Below are positions 10,803-21,315 of a stretch of 50,802 nucleotides of DNA, piece by piece. The notes beneath the pieces were generated by a model. It made no database searches and was not told the origin of the DNA. It saw only the letters and a list, made by a program, of their open reading frames with translations. Source of the DNA: Chrysophaeum taylorii (taxonomy: Eukaryota; Sar; Pelagophyceae; Pelagomonadales; Pelagomonadaceae). Position numbers and translations under genes: made by a program. How positions within the stretch are numbered: position 1 is the stretch's first letter; each line of letters starts with the position of its first letter. The stretch lies in NCBI GenBank assembly GCA_029834535.1, contig JAQMWT010000395.1, positions 1-50,802 of the forward strand. Direction: 5' to 3'.

Positions 10803-12800
10803 GGACTCCCCTAGTGAAGATATGAGCTGCCCTCGGCGAGTGGCCCGGCGAGAATCACGAGCTTTGGCTGGTTGGGCATCTCTCGAGCGGATTATCTTGT
10901 AAACGCGCGCGATGACGGGTTCAGAAAGGCGTCCACTGCGCAAAGTAAACTTGGGGATCAACACATCGATCTCGTGCGGAGCGAAGTCGGTGACACAGGG
11001 AGTGGTACTGTTGGTGACCTTGGACTTGTCGGTGAAACTGCGACCGTCCACGTCCTTGTACTCCGGCTTGAGCTTGCGAGTAGAGAGATGTGAGGTTGGC
11101 TTGTAGTAAGAAACCTTGTCTTGCGGACCGAGATCAGAGTAGAAATGCTGGCTACTCGATCGTTCGCGTAATCATAAGGCTCATAAACTTCAGCAACGTA
11201 GATCTTCTTGCGCCAATCGGACCGGTTGCGATCGGGGATCCGAAAGACAACGAACTTACGTGCTTGAAATCGTCCCGGAAGGTTTCCTTGGGCTTAGGCA
11301 CGGCTCGATCGACCACTGGAGAAACCATCGCAGGGGTGATCTGACTAACATGAACACAACGTCATTCAGGCGGAGAGTCGAGAGACTCAATCCTATAGGT
11401 GACCGGAGACAGGCATTCTAACTAACTAACTAACTAACTTCAGACCTCTCCCGAGCATGGGAGCCAGGCCGGACCGACAGGAGCCAGTCCGGAATCACGG
11501 GCCTGTAGACGAGGAGCGCCGAAAGGTCGGTCGGCGGAGAGTGACCATCAAGCTTGTCGCCATGCGACGAGGAGACCACGATGTGACTGACAACCAACTC
11601 GTCGATAACCTTCCGTCTGCGCCCCGCGGCCATACCCCGTCCCACTGCGAACGTTCCGGCTGCCAACCGGCCCGCCCGGGAGGCGAATAGGTGCCAACCT
11701 ACGCCGGGAGGGCGGATGCCCTCGCAAGGCTCAGGATTCATGAGGCACCGTCCTCCATCGCAACCGCAGTCGGCGATCAGGCATTCCACGATAATAAACG
11801 GGCCGCGCCATTCTGGTCGAAGCTTGTTCTGAAGAAAAGGAATGTAGAGCAAAACATGCGACTCTCCCTCGTACTCAACATCGACATGGTGAGCATTGTA
11901 AGCAAGCCTTCGTTTCTTGAGAGCTTTCTCACGAGCTTCATTCTCCGTTGCGGCGTAGAATCTCAAGTTCTCGCGAGTCTCTGCCACAACATCGGAACGA
12001 GTTTGCGGCATGCGTCGGACATCGAGATCCATGATCATATAATCAGTCGGCAACAGAGGCTGACGATTGAGACGAAGCATAAAAGGAGAGATCTGCGTGC
12101 ACGGAAAGAACTTGCGATTGTAGCAAAATGCGACGTACTCTGCAAAATCTGCCAGTCCGTGATGTTCCTATCCTGGAGACAAGCACGGAGAAAAGCCTTG
12201 ATAAAGCGGCTGACCCGTTCAGCCGGATTGGACTGGGCATGATGCGGAATCGTAGTACTATACCGAGTGTTGAAGAGGCGACAAAACTCTTCCATCAAAT
12301 TGGTGACGAACCCTTTACCATTGTACGTATCATCAGTGGCAAATACCCCTTGAGCAATATAGTCGCGACGAAAGACTCGAGGATCGGCCCAGCAGTCTTG
12401 TTGTGCAGCACGTCGAGAATCAGGAAAGTCGAGAATCAGGAAATGAGAGAATGGATCGAAAAACACAATGAGATACGTCACGGGACCGGCACAACAAGTC
12501 TATGCAGAGAACAGCGCAATCGCCATCGTACACAGGCTGTTGAAGGAAACCAGCTCTCTTGGGTTCCGGCGTGCGAGCTTTCTGACATACCAAACAGCCG
12601 GCAATGTAGGTGCCCAATTCGTTAGACACGTGGGGCCACCAAAAACGTTCAAGTATCGATTGCACTGTACTGTGACGACCCATGTGACCACCGTTGAGAG
12701 GGGTGTCATGGTAAAGTCGGATGATGCGCGATCGTAAGGTCTGGGGGGCGACTATCATCGGGTGCAAATCGGGGGCGCCATGGTAGAGGGCTCCCTTCAC
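10713..12800 (-). pseudogene. pol: GA integrase (split by a SINE, frameshifted)
   Basis: Read right to left. The HHCC zinc-binding domain is at about 12770-12570 (H in LYHDTPLNGGH, C in CLVCQ). The catalytic core follows in a shifted frame: CIDLLC, FATDDTYNGKGF, and the Glu in HHAQSNPAERVSRF at about 12240. The C-terminal part has the GPF signature (RPEWRGPF), where the SINE at 11419-11777 interrupts it. Beyond the SINE a long C-terminal extension continues to the LTR, and the frame enters the LTR, stopping at 10713. G3 carries the same extension uninterrupted. Several frameshifts and the SINE inactivate it. Confidence 0.85.
11419..11777 (-). mobile_element. SINE copy 1 (in GA integrase)
   Basis: A 359-base insertion flanked by the 9-bp duplication CAGGCATTC (11410-11418 and 11778-11786). 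On the minus strand it starts near GATCGCCGAC and ends in GAGGTCTGAA followed by (GTTA)n, seen on the plus strand as TAACTAAC repeats. It is nearly identical to the copy at 41275-41636. No conserved protein is encoded. A simple tandem-repeat tail and target duplications of variable length are typical of SINEs copied by a LINE; clear Pol III A and B boxes were not recognised. Confidence 0.85.
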
Positions 12801-12845
12801 AACTTGATAGCGAGTGTTAGCTCCGTACGGGCGAATAGAATGGCC

Positions 12846-13888
12846 CTAAGCCATGCGATAACGTATGTCTTCGCAGGTGGCGTCAGTGATCTGTTCTTTG
12901 GCTATCTCTTCCAAAGTCAAATTATCCGGGATCTTGTCGATGTACTCTTGGTAATCACCAGCATCTCGGAAAATACTCGGCTGGGATCGCAGACGATGCT
13001 TCTGACGTTGTCTCGTAGCGTGAGACGTGGCCAATTGCATGGGGTCGTCGCGACAATCCTCTTCTTCCTCCTCAGCTAACTCAGTCGTGATAAACGACAA
13101 TATGACATGGCATCCAGCTAGTGGTACTCCTTTGTCATAAATGGGCCGAGGGAGTTCTTCGCGCACCAAATAAGCGTGATTCAAGGGTTCGCCAAACTCA
13201 TCCGTCTCGATGACGTGATCGATAGGATTGCGGGAGAGGCAGTCAGGGATGCTCATCCCTGGTGACTTCCCTGGTTTGTAGCCCAGTTCAGGATCAAAAT
13301 TGGCAAGTCGCATAGCCCATCGAGCCATTGCCCAGGTGAGTGCGCTGCCTTCCGCAAAAACGTCAGGTTGCGGTGATCCGTCTCGAGGATCGTCTTATGC
13401 CCTTCAATATGAGAGCGAAAATGTTCGAGAGAGAGAATAACTGCCAGTAGCTCCAGCCGACGGGGCTCATAGTTCCGCATCTCCTTCGGCACAGCTCGGC
13501 TCCAATACTCGATCACTCGTTCCTCTCGTGTCACCTTTCCGGTGTCGTCTTTGACTTCCACGAGTTGGAAAAGATACGCGCCCAGGCCATCTTTGGAAGC
13601 ATCCGAGCGGATCTGAAAGGGAAGATCGTAGTCAGGGTGGTAGACTCCGCGAGAGTCCACTAAAGCTTCGATGATCGTGTCCCACGCCTTTTGGCATTCG
13701 GGCGTCCACTTGAACGTGACACGTTTAAGACGCAACCGCCTCAACGGTTCCACAATCTTCGAATAATTCTTCACATATCGGCGGCAATAGTTGCTCATGC
13801 CAATGGAAGATCGGACCTGGGTCTTCGGAGACGTATTCGGCAGAGTTCCGGGGATCGGCATCGGCTACAGCGCTTCTAACGTCCTGGG
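12846..13888 (-). pseudogene. pol: GA RNase H and C-terminal part of reverse transcriptase
   Basis: The right edge carries the thumb/connection motif of gypsy reverse transcriptase (MSNYCRRYVKNYSKI) after a TAG at about 13870. Next comes RNase H with IRSDASKDGLGAYL, the Glu region RRLELLAVILSLEHF and the Asp region ETDHRNLTFLRK, then the terminal DCLSRNP block and a charged linker (KIPDNLTLEEIAKEQ) that leads to integrase. The N-terminal reverse transcriptase is on the other side of copia B, at 23892-24623. A frameshift near 13290 joins the two main open stretches. Confidence 0.88.
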
Positions 13889-14085
13889 TAGAGAACAGTA
13901 ATTTCAACTGTGCTACCCTTCAGCACAGTGAGAGCAGTGGTAGTCCGCCCTCGTTCTGTCTATAGCAACGAGGACAGCACGGTGTGGATAACACAGCGTT
14001 TTTCTGAATTAAAAATGTGCCAAAAGTGAGAGAGCTAACCCTAGGATAGGGGGGTACTAACCCTAAATCGAATTTTGTATCTCTA
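13889..14085 (-). repeat. Copia B 3' LTR
   Basis: 197 bases from TAGAGAACAG to GTATCTCTA on the plus strand, the reverse complement of the copia A LTR. It includes the CCTAGGATAGGGGGG and CTAACCCTAA blocks. The RNase H end and the conserved pre-LTR segment (GAACTCGGTGAGCGAAATCTG) lie on its right, so this is the 3' copy. Confidence 0.92.
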
Positions 14086-14127
14086 CGCCCTCATAGATTG
14101 AACTCGGTGAGCGAAATCTGGATCAAA

Positions 14128-15929
14128 CTAAGCAGGAAGTGACTTCCCATCGACAAGAATATAGAGAGTGCTCTGGACGGAGTCGTACGGTGGAAGAGTA
14201 GCAGAAAGAGCAACCTGACGAGATGGTGGTGAAGAAGATGTAGAGTGAACACCGTAGGCGTTCTTGAACTTGTGGAATAAATTGCGGGGGAGAAGCTTGG
14301 GAAAATTATCGGCTATCTGGTAGTGAGTAGGACAACAGAGGGGACGAATGACCGAGATGGCATGGTAGTCACGAATCCGAAATTCTCGTAAATTGATATG
14401 ACAAGAGAGAGCACTGACTTTTGGGTGATTAGCGACATGTAATGCGCTAGCGTTGTCAATATGCACGGGAATGGAGTGAGCTTGATCACGTGAAAACAGA
14501 TAAGGGTGAGAAGAGAAGATCTTGTGAAACCATTGACATTCATCCGCGGCTGCGCTAGCGGCGATGAGTTTGGCTTCCATGGTGCTTTTGGCAGTAAGAG
14601 TTCGGCGTTTGCTAGACCAGAATACGAGATTGCCAAATACGAAAATACATGCACCAGGATGAGATCTTAAGCGAGGGTCAGAACGGTCAGCGAAACTGGC
14701 ATCAGTAAAACAAATAATGGGCGAACGAAGGTGATGCAATTCTGGATAGTTGCTGATCAGATGCTGAATAAAGGGCGCAATAGAGGGGCTGTCGGATGAA
14801 TAGTCGAGAGAATCATTCGGAGTACCCTTCAAATAGCGAAGTAAAACATACAAGTGGAGAAGATGGGTCTGCTCATGATTGTGCATGGCTTTGCAGCATT
14901 TGTTGCACAGAGTGGTGATGTCTGGACGACAAGTCACAGACAACTATATACTAGTGCCACTGTAATGGGGAAAATGCCTGTGTAAAATTTATAAGGTAGG
15001 AGCCAAGTCGCAAAAGAGCTTACCATAAGGTTTTTGTGTGAGAATGTCCGAGTAGGGGACGTCAGTAGTACGGAGGTTGAGTTTATGCTCGGCGAGCATC
15101 TTGTTTATCTTCGCGGCTACATTCATAGTGAGATGACCAGCGGAGACGTTGTGGTGTACATCGATACCAAGAAAGGATCGGATGTTATCGTGCCATGTAC
15201 CTTTGCCATATTTGTTCTCCAGAGCGGTGCGAAGAGATGTGATTTTGGCGGTGTTTGTCGATGATCTCAGTAGATCATCGACAGAGACGGATAGGAGAGC
15301 CCATCTGTTGATAGATCGATCCCAACTGATATAGAGGCAAGCGTCGACTTGTGAGCGTTCGAACTCATGTTGTCGAAGAAACGAGTCAAGCTTAATGTTC
15401 CACAACAAAGCTGGCTGTTTGAGACCATAGAGAGCCTTGACGTGTCGGAAAGCTAGCTTGGACTCTGGGTGGTTCTTCTCTATCTGCTGGACAAGGTTCT
15501 GCGAGACACGAATCCCTCGAGGTAAGTCTATCCATACTGGGCGATCGAGTGCCGATTGGATGAATGCCAGGGGGATGTCTGCATGCGCGACCGGGAGCCT
15601 GTGCTTCATAGCGATGGCGAGCAATAACCGGTTGGTGGCGAGCATCGCGGTCGGCGAAGATGTGGCTTAAAGTCAATGCCGACACGTGCCAAGAAACCTC
15701 GGGCAACTAGACGAGCTTTATAGCGGACTGGGGTGCCGTCAGCAAGATACTTGATCTTCAGCACGAGTTTCGTCGAGATAGACGAACGGTCTGGCGGTAG
15801 AGGTTCGAGCTTAAAGACGCCGTTGGAGCACAAGCCTTCAATTTCTTTGCGAATCGAAGCAATAAGCTTAAGCTTGTCTTCTTCGCTGAGTCCTTTTAGT
15901 TCGACAATCTTTTCAGGCTCATTAGACAA
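14128..15929 (-). pseudogene. pol: Copia B reverse transcriptase and RNase H
   Basis: From the right: the copia RT entry (EEDKLKLIASIRKEIEGL), KARLVARGFL in one frame, then after a frameshift at about 15620 ATNRLLLAIAMKHRLP, KALYGLKQPALLWN and the catalytic SVSVDDLL. Another break near 14940-14990 precedes RNase H, which has TDASFAD, the MEAKLIA block and IDNASALHVANHP. The second catalytic residue of RNase H is Lys here (MEAK), whereas copia A has the expected Glu (MEAEL). The linker is upstream and the 3' LTR downstream. Confidence 0.88.
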
Positions 15930-17328
15930 AGTCTTCCGTAGTCACTAGTTGTACCACGACATGGTCGATGTGCTGCAAGTCATAGTCCATGACTTCTTGG
16001 AGAATGTCTTGGTTCGGATCACTTTGACTTAGAAAGAGGTGTCCGAGTTCGCCAGAATCCTGCATGAAGGCATGTCTGTGACGAGAAGCTAGGTGGTAGT
16101 GCTGATGCGCTGAGATGTCCCATAAGAGAGAGGAACTCATACAACAAAATTCTTGGTTCAATTGACGCGCATAGTTCTCTGCCGGTGACAGTTCGTCGTG
16201 GCACATGTGGTTCTCGAGAACAGAATTTTCGTTGTCCAGGTGGTCGACCAATACAGACGAGTGGTACGGCTTCCTTGGGAAGTCAACGTACAAGAGTTCT
16301 GCGTCGGTTTCTCTCAGCCGATCCAGTGCAGTGCCGCCCATGATACCTGTGTCTTGGGTGGTATTTGCGAGGAGACATCCTTTCGGGACATCATCTGGCG
16401 GCTTAGCGTCCCTTCTAATGTTGAGATCAGATGCGATGCTGGCGGCATGGCCCTGGTGCAGAGCGCTGACACTGATGAGGAACATCAATGTGCTGGACAT
16501 GCTGGCTCTGGCGCGAGCTGTGGGTTGCTCCTGCTGGTATTTCCAGTTGCGACCATACTCTGAAGCGATAATGCGTATAGTGAAAAGTTTTCCATCGTCG
16601 ACACGTTTCACGATATAGAGTTTATCCATGGGGATGCGGAATCCGCGCTCGTCCTTGAGATCTGCTTTGAGGTTGTCACTCTGGTTGCGATGCACGAGGA
16701 CTGGAGTAAAACCTGCGTCATCGAGAACAACTTCTAGGCGATCCTTTCGCTTGGGCATCGGTATGCTACCGTCCGGCGGAGGTGGCCGGTTGAGGAACGA
16801 AAAATCCTGTTGAGGTGTCTCGTCGCTGACGGGACTTGGATCAGCAGCCGAGGTTGGTTCCGGTTCTTTATCCTCGTCGTCATCGTCGGGTTTATCATCC
16901 TGGTTGTCATCATGAGTCTCGCCCTCATTTTGCGATTCCTGTCTAATTTCCGGCATTTGCTGTTCGCTTATAGCTGGGAGAGGGTCCTCTTGCCGCGCCT
17001 CTGTTGGGATCTGCGTGAGTGCTTTGATCCGCTCGATCTCCTTGTTGCGGTTGACTGGCATGTCTGCATCAACGTGGAAGTCGCTCGAGGTGACGATTTT
17101 TCCATATCGCCCCTGATGTACAAGCATGATATAGCTGTGAACATCACGGATAAATCGGTCCGTGCCGGGGAGGTTCGGGAGGTAGTTGTTACTATGAAAG
17201 CAAGAGGCGGAGACGCTGGAGGGTCCCCGTTTGTGACTTTGAAGAAAGACAAAGGTGACAGGTTCGCCAAAGGGGAGGAGCTTCAGAAGTCGTGCCGTGG
17301 GTGACATGATGCGCCGGGGGCGGTGCAT
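15922..17328 (-). CDS. pol: Copia B integrase-to-RT linker region
   Basis: An open frame of 468 codons, collinear with 42050-43430 of copia A. The first part resembles the region after the copia integrase core (FGEPVTFVFLQSHK, HQGRYGKIVTSSDFHVD). A very acidic stretch follows (DDNQDDKPDDDDED), then PPPPDGSIPMPKRKDRLEVV and a long module (YIVKRVDDGKLF, SEYGRNWKYQQEQ, HQGHAASIASDLNIRR) before reverse transcriptase begins. The module of about 300 residues after the acidic stretch is longer than in typical copia elements and I do not recognise it. The N-terminal residues overlap the end of the integrase frame. Confidence 0.65.
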   Translation of the reverse strand: MHRPRRIMSPTARLLKLLPFGEPVTFVFLQSHKRGPSSVSASCFHSNNYLPNLPGTDRFIRDVHSYIMLVHQGRYGKIVTSSDFHVDADMPVNRNKEIERIKALTQIPTEARQEDPLPAISEQQMPEIRQESQNEGETHDDNQDDKPDDDDEDKEPEPTSAADPSPVSDETPQQDFSFLNRPPPPDGSIPMPKRKDRLEVVLDDAGFTPVLVHRNQSDNLKADLKDERGFRIPMDKLYIVKRVDDGKLFTIRIIASEYGRNWKYQQEQPTARARASMSSTLMFLISVSALHQGHAASIASDLNIRRDAKPPDDVPKGCLLANTTQDTGIMGGTALDRLRETDAELLYVDFPRKPYHSSVLVDHLDNENSVLENHMCHDELSPAENYARQLNQEFCCMSSSLLWDISAHQHYHLASRHRHAFMQDSGELGHLFLSQSDPNQDILQEVMDYDLQHIDHVVVQLVTTEDFV

Positions 17329-18270
17329 GTCATGTTAGTGCGCGAGGGCAGTCCATGGGAGCGCGGATTGTCTGCTTGGGTCTTATGCAGCAGAGCAAAC
17401 GGGTGATAATACTCGGCGGCAATAGGCTTTCCTTCGATGCGGACACTGCGCAGGTTGAGGAGGCGAACGACAGTGCCTCTTGTATTTTCTTTGATTATGT
17501 TTTCCGCGAAGTTCCGCTGGTGTAGATGGCGACCGGTGATTTGAAACTGGATGCCGAGTTGTACCTTGGGCTGGTGGAAGGCTTCGGAGCGGAATGTGGA
17601 AAAGGCATCAGATGAGAGGATTTTCACACGTACATCGAATTCGACCTTAATCACATTGACCACGTAGAGGATGCTCGCCATAACGTCCTGCGCGTCTAGT
17701 TTCCTCAGGAAGTATACCCCTTTGTGTGCCAAAATAACACACACAATATGCATGATGTAACGAAAGCCACCATAGCATTTGCTGATACTCGGGTATGAGA
17801 CATCCATGTGGAGATGTTGGACAGGAGCATAGGCTAGTTCATCCTGTGACCAGGAAGTGTTCTTGTGACGGAAGCTGACATGCGATTGGCAGCGCTTGCA
17901 TTCGCTGCAGTCTTGCGGATACCGATCATCACCTGGGCGGAGATTCGTTACATTGGCGGCAATCGTGCGGCGAAGAATCTCTGGTTGCTGGTGGTGTATG
18001 CGGTGCCAGCGAGTGACCAAAAGCACTCTTTTTGCGTGCTGAATATGTGCCGGGCTTGTGCAAGGGGGGCAGAGCCGCGGTTGATGTCCGAGGAGGAGTG
18101 GATCGCTTGTCGACTCGGACTTTAGCAACTGTAGCCTCAGCGAGTAGCGTCTCGAGGTTTTTCGATTTGCTTGGCTTGCTGATCGCAGCATGGTGAGCAT
18201 CTGCAACGGCATTGAAGAGGGAGGTGAGGTTGAGGTCCTCCTCTGCTATAAGACGGCTGGTGATGTTCAA
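17283..18270 (-). pseudogene. pol: Copia B integrase
   Basis: The zinc-binding domain shows WHRIHHQQPEI, ECKRCQSH and the first catalytic aspartate in HLHMDVSYPSI. The second aspartate lies in KILSSDAF and the Glu in HQRNFAENIIKEN. The joint between the methyltransferase tail and the integrase N-terminus (SKSKNLETLLAEAT) is in one frame here, while copia A has lost a base at that spot. A frame change near 17930-18100 moves into the zinc finger. Unlike copia A, this integrase has no SINE. Confidence 0.85.
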
Positions 18271-18330
18271 TAAGAATTCTGCAACCTGGTTGATGTCTCC
18301 GGGACTAGGAAAGCCCTTGCGTGTTGTTGC

Positions 18331-20275
18331 TCATTCGACGTGAAGGTTCACGTGGTGATGCGATTCGTGAAGTGCCAGGACAGCGCTGTATTTAGCCTGC
18401 AGCATGTTGTGCGGGACGGCGTTGGCCAGTGCCTCAAATGCGAAGTACGGCGGATGCTTTTGGAACAAGCGGAGCAGTTCCGGGTCCGAGTGGTGTCCAA
18501 ACTTTGCGATTTCGTTGAGGGTCGCGTATCGGATGTGGTCGGGTGAGATCAGCAGCAAGGCGTTTGAGTAGCTCGTGTTGGTTGGGTACGAGCCAGTGAC
18601 CGAGTAGCACTTGGTGCTTTTCTGGAGCGTGTCGCCGATGTGGCCGACGTAGTCCGCGTAAGTGGGACGTGCTTCGGACATTATGAGTCCCGTGGGGTCA
18701 TCGAGTGTGATTCGCCCTTGTGAATCGATCACGGCAAAGTCAGGATGCGAGCGATTCATGTAGTGGACCCACGTGGAGGGGCGCGAGCAGCTGTGAGCTG
18801 CGGCCAAAGAGTTGGTATATACGACGACCACAAAGGCGGTGCCCTTGGGAACATCCAGGGATAAGGTGTGCGTTGGGGAGAAGACAGCGGGTTGGTGGGA
18901 ACAGTCCAATATCCGAGGGGGCCTTGAATGTAGGGTGAGGGAGGCGCCCGGGAAGTAGCCACATGCGACGGCAGTAGCGACAGTGCCGGTGATGGCTCCA
19001 TCCAAATGATAAACTAACTAACTAACTTCAGACCTCTCCCGAGGCATGGGAGCCAGAGCATGGGAGCCAGGCCGGACAGGCAGGAGCCGATCCGGAATCA
19101 CAGAGGAAATTCGCGCAGTTGGGGCAGAGGCGAGGGACGAGGACGAGGACTCGTTGATGACGGACCGCCACTGCGCACGGTCTTGTGCGAAGTCGTGCAA
19201 AAGCGTCGCAGGCCGCGAACGTGTTGGTCCACGAACAATCGACCTGTCCGTCGCGTTCTGCCCAACCGAGCGAACCCCATCCCAGCGCGAACTTTCCGGG
19301 TGCTGACCGGCCAGCTCGGGAGTCCAAATGATAAGCACATTGAGACTCTGAGGCGTGAAAACAGCGGAGTGTGTTCCAGGCGGCGAGAGTAGGATGTTGC
19401 GACAAGTGATTGTGCTGCAATGTGAATGCCAAGAGATGGGAGATATTGGTCATCGAGGCGTAGGGGGTGCCGTCGGCGTCGAGTCCTAGATCCGTAAAGG
19501 GCTTCTTCGAGCGTGCGAGCATTTGGCAGATGCGTGCATTCTCGGAAATCGAGAGTTTTGAGGCGTTGGCGGGTTTGTATGAGAAAGTGGCCTTGTTCTG
19601 GTAATAGTCCAAGACGGAGCGGGTCACTGTGCCACGAAGGGCGGGGTTGGCGATCCAGAGATCGTCGGGGATAGTGTGACTGGGGTCCAGTAGGGGAACC
19701 ATGCTCGGAGGAGATATTAACCAATGAGAAGCGGCTTTTCGAGGTTGTAATCGGTGAGCGGGTGTCGGGCATAAACAGCGAGGTAGCGGTTCTTGCTTAT
19801 GACGTCACCAAAAGCGGAGGCATTGTAGACACCGGAGTGTCGGAAGTAACCGATGTGCTGATAGCATTTGGCGAGTTCAGTGTACTCGTGATGAGTTCGG
19901 GGGTTGGGTGGTACATTCTCGACAATGGTGTATGTCGGGAGTGTGCTACGAACAAAGCGGATTTGTTCTTTGACGAAAAGGTCGGCGGTCACCGGAGTGG
20001 CATAGCCGTCATATTCTTTCATTACACTCAGATGTTGACAAGGCAGGGTGAAAACAGCCAGGTCAAGTTGAGGTAGGCGTATTTTGCCGGTTTGCAGAGC
20101 GGCAGTGAGCTTTCTTAGATCCGCATAATGCTGAGCCTGCGGGAAGCGTTGTTGCGCGCGGGCTCGCATAATAAGGTTGATTTCACAGGTGGCCACGACA
20201 GTTGTCGTTTGTCGAAGCGTTTGCGAAAAGAGTCGAAGCCTTCTTGGTGGAGTCCACCTGCAATAATGGCTGTGT
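18331..20275 (-). pseudogene. Copia B C5 cytosine-DNA methyltransferase, split by a SINE
   Basis: Homologous to the domain in copia A. Read right to left: motif I (IIAGGLHQEGF) is fused in frame to the protease; motif II (TCEIN) follows a frameshift at about 20195; motif IV carries the catalytic cysteine (LPCQHLS, about 19950); motif VI is TIVENV; motif VIII is ASAFGDVISKNRY. The target-recognition region is interrupted by the SINE at 19013-19322, inside a 12-bp duplication. Motifs IX and X (YATLNEIAKF, ALANAVPHNM) lie at about 18500-18400. Enzymes of this family transfer a methyl group from S-adenosylmethionine to C5 of cytosine. The SINE and frameshifts make this copy inactive, although the catalytic residues themselves are retained. 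Confidence 0.85.
19013..19322 (-). mobile_element. SINE copy 2, divergent subfamily (in copia B methyltransferase)
   Basis: 310 bases with a 12-bp target duplication TCCAAATGATAA (19001-19012 and 19323-19334). Removing it restores the uninterrupted copia A sequence. The tail is (GTTA)n on the minus strand. The last 60 or so bases before the tail match copies 1 and 3 closely, with a small duplication of GCATGGGAGCCAG; the upstream body is only loosely similar, so this is a different or shuffled subfamily. Confidence 0.85.
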
Positions 20276-20997
20276 GTAGCGGAGGGGGTTGTGCTTGCAC
20301 AGAGAGGTCCGCTGAGCCAGTGAATGCATATTGGACGACAGTACGCGGGAGGCTGATGAGTTCCGTCAAAAATATAGAATGATTCTGTAATTTTGCGAAA
20401 TCTAACATGTGGGATTGCGAACGTGTCTTTGCGACGTTCTGTGTGATGTGTGCGAGCTCATCCTTGAGGGACATTCTCGTTCCGGTGTGAAAACTAAGCA
20501 CAGCGCGGAATGTTTGCTTTGGATGGGATGGCAGGGACAATAGACCATTAGTTTGGCGATTGGCGAGAACTACTGCGGTTTTGCCTAGAAGCGTCTTATA
20601 ATCATGGGGGTCTGATGTCGAGGTGGTCAGAAGTTCATATAAGTAAGGTTCGTAGGGCAGTGGTGGGTCTGTTGCTAGTTGAGAGGTCGCTATAACCTGT
20701 AGACCTGGTCTGAATTGCGGGACGACCAGAAAGACGAGGTATAAGACGTAACCTGTGGGGTCTTTGATATCCTTTGAGGAGAGACCTGCGGCCTGCAAAT
20801 ACAACGGTTTGACACCGATGAAGTGGCTGGTTAAGGTGCCTCTGCCCATGCGGATGGTATGTTCGGGAATCCGGCGTATGGACTCGGGAACAAAATGTTG
20901 TATTGTGCGAGTGAAGCAAAATGATGCGCCACTGTCAATTAGAGAAATTTCAGTGCCGGGTCCATTGCACCCGTGTAGCCAGTTAGTCTTTGTGGGG
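20276..20997 (-). CDS. pol: Copia B aspartic protease
   Basis: Carries a canonical retropepsin-type active site LIDSGAS at about 20936, preceded by GCNGPGTE and followed by FCFTRTIQHFVPES, RMGRGTLTSH and the beta-strand block YVLYLVFLVVPQF. Compared with copia A it lacks six codons in the middle (after VIATSQL). It continues without a stop into methyltransferase motif I, which shows that protease and methyltransferase were translated as one polyprotein. The group II intron fragment sits immediately upstream and keeps the frame. Confidence 0.85.
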
Positions 20998-21306
20998 GTC
21001 AATTTCCTTAGGAAGCTCCACTGTACGTATAGGACTAGCCTTGTACAAATGTGGGTTCTTTGTCAGCTTTTTTAGTAGTTTCACAGCATCTTCCTTTTCG
21101 CTTTTAGTAGCCCATGTTTTTCCATCAACGCCAGGGGTATTTCTACCTTTATTAGACGTAACAATTGACACAGCTACATAAATAGCACTCCAAGACGTGA
21201 CTAGGTTATCTTGAAGCTGTTTGACTCTATTGAGGTCTTTCTCCTCGTATGCCGTTGCAATTTTAAACTGAAGATCTAGTACCTTTTTCTTTGCCAAAGC
21301 AAAGTC
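20998..21306 (-). other. Group II intron reverse transcriptase (maturase) N-terminal fragment, in-frame insertion
   Basis: Copia A reads straight from its gag-protease joint (TPEK) into KTNSLRGCNG. In copia B about 303 extra bases lie between two GTC triplets (20998-21000, 21304-21306). The insert encodes, in the same frame and sense, NRVKQLQDNL, TSWSAIYVAV, VTSNKGRNTPGVDG and SPIRTVELPKE, the diagnostic N-terminal and RT0 region of group II intron-encoded proteins. It looks more A/T-rich than its surroundings. Such introns live in organelle or bacterial genomes, so an organelle DNA fragment captured at a break is the simplest explanation. No catalytic RT motif is included. Confidence 0.85.
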
Positions 21307-21315
21307 CTTTCCTGG

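Noticed and set aside
14040..14070. CCTAA / TTTAGGG-like blocks in the copia LTRs as telomere repeats
   Set aside because: Only one or two units, always at the same place in each LTR, so they are part of the LTR and not telomeric DNA.
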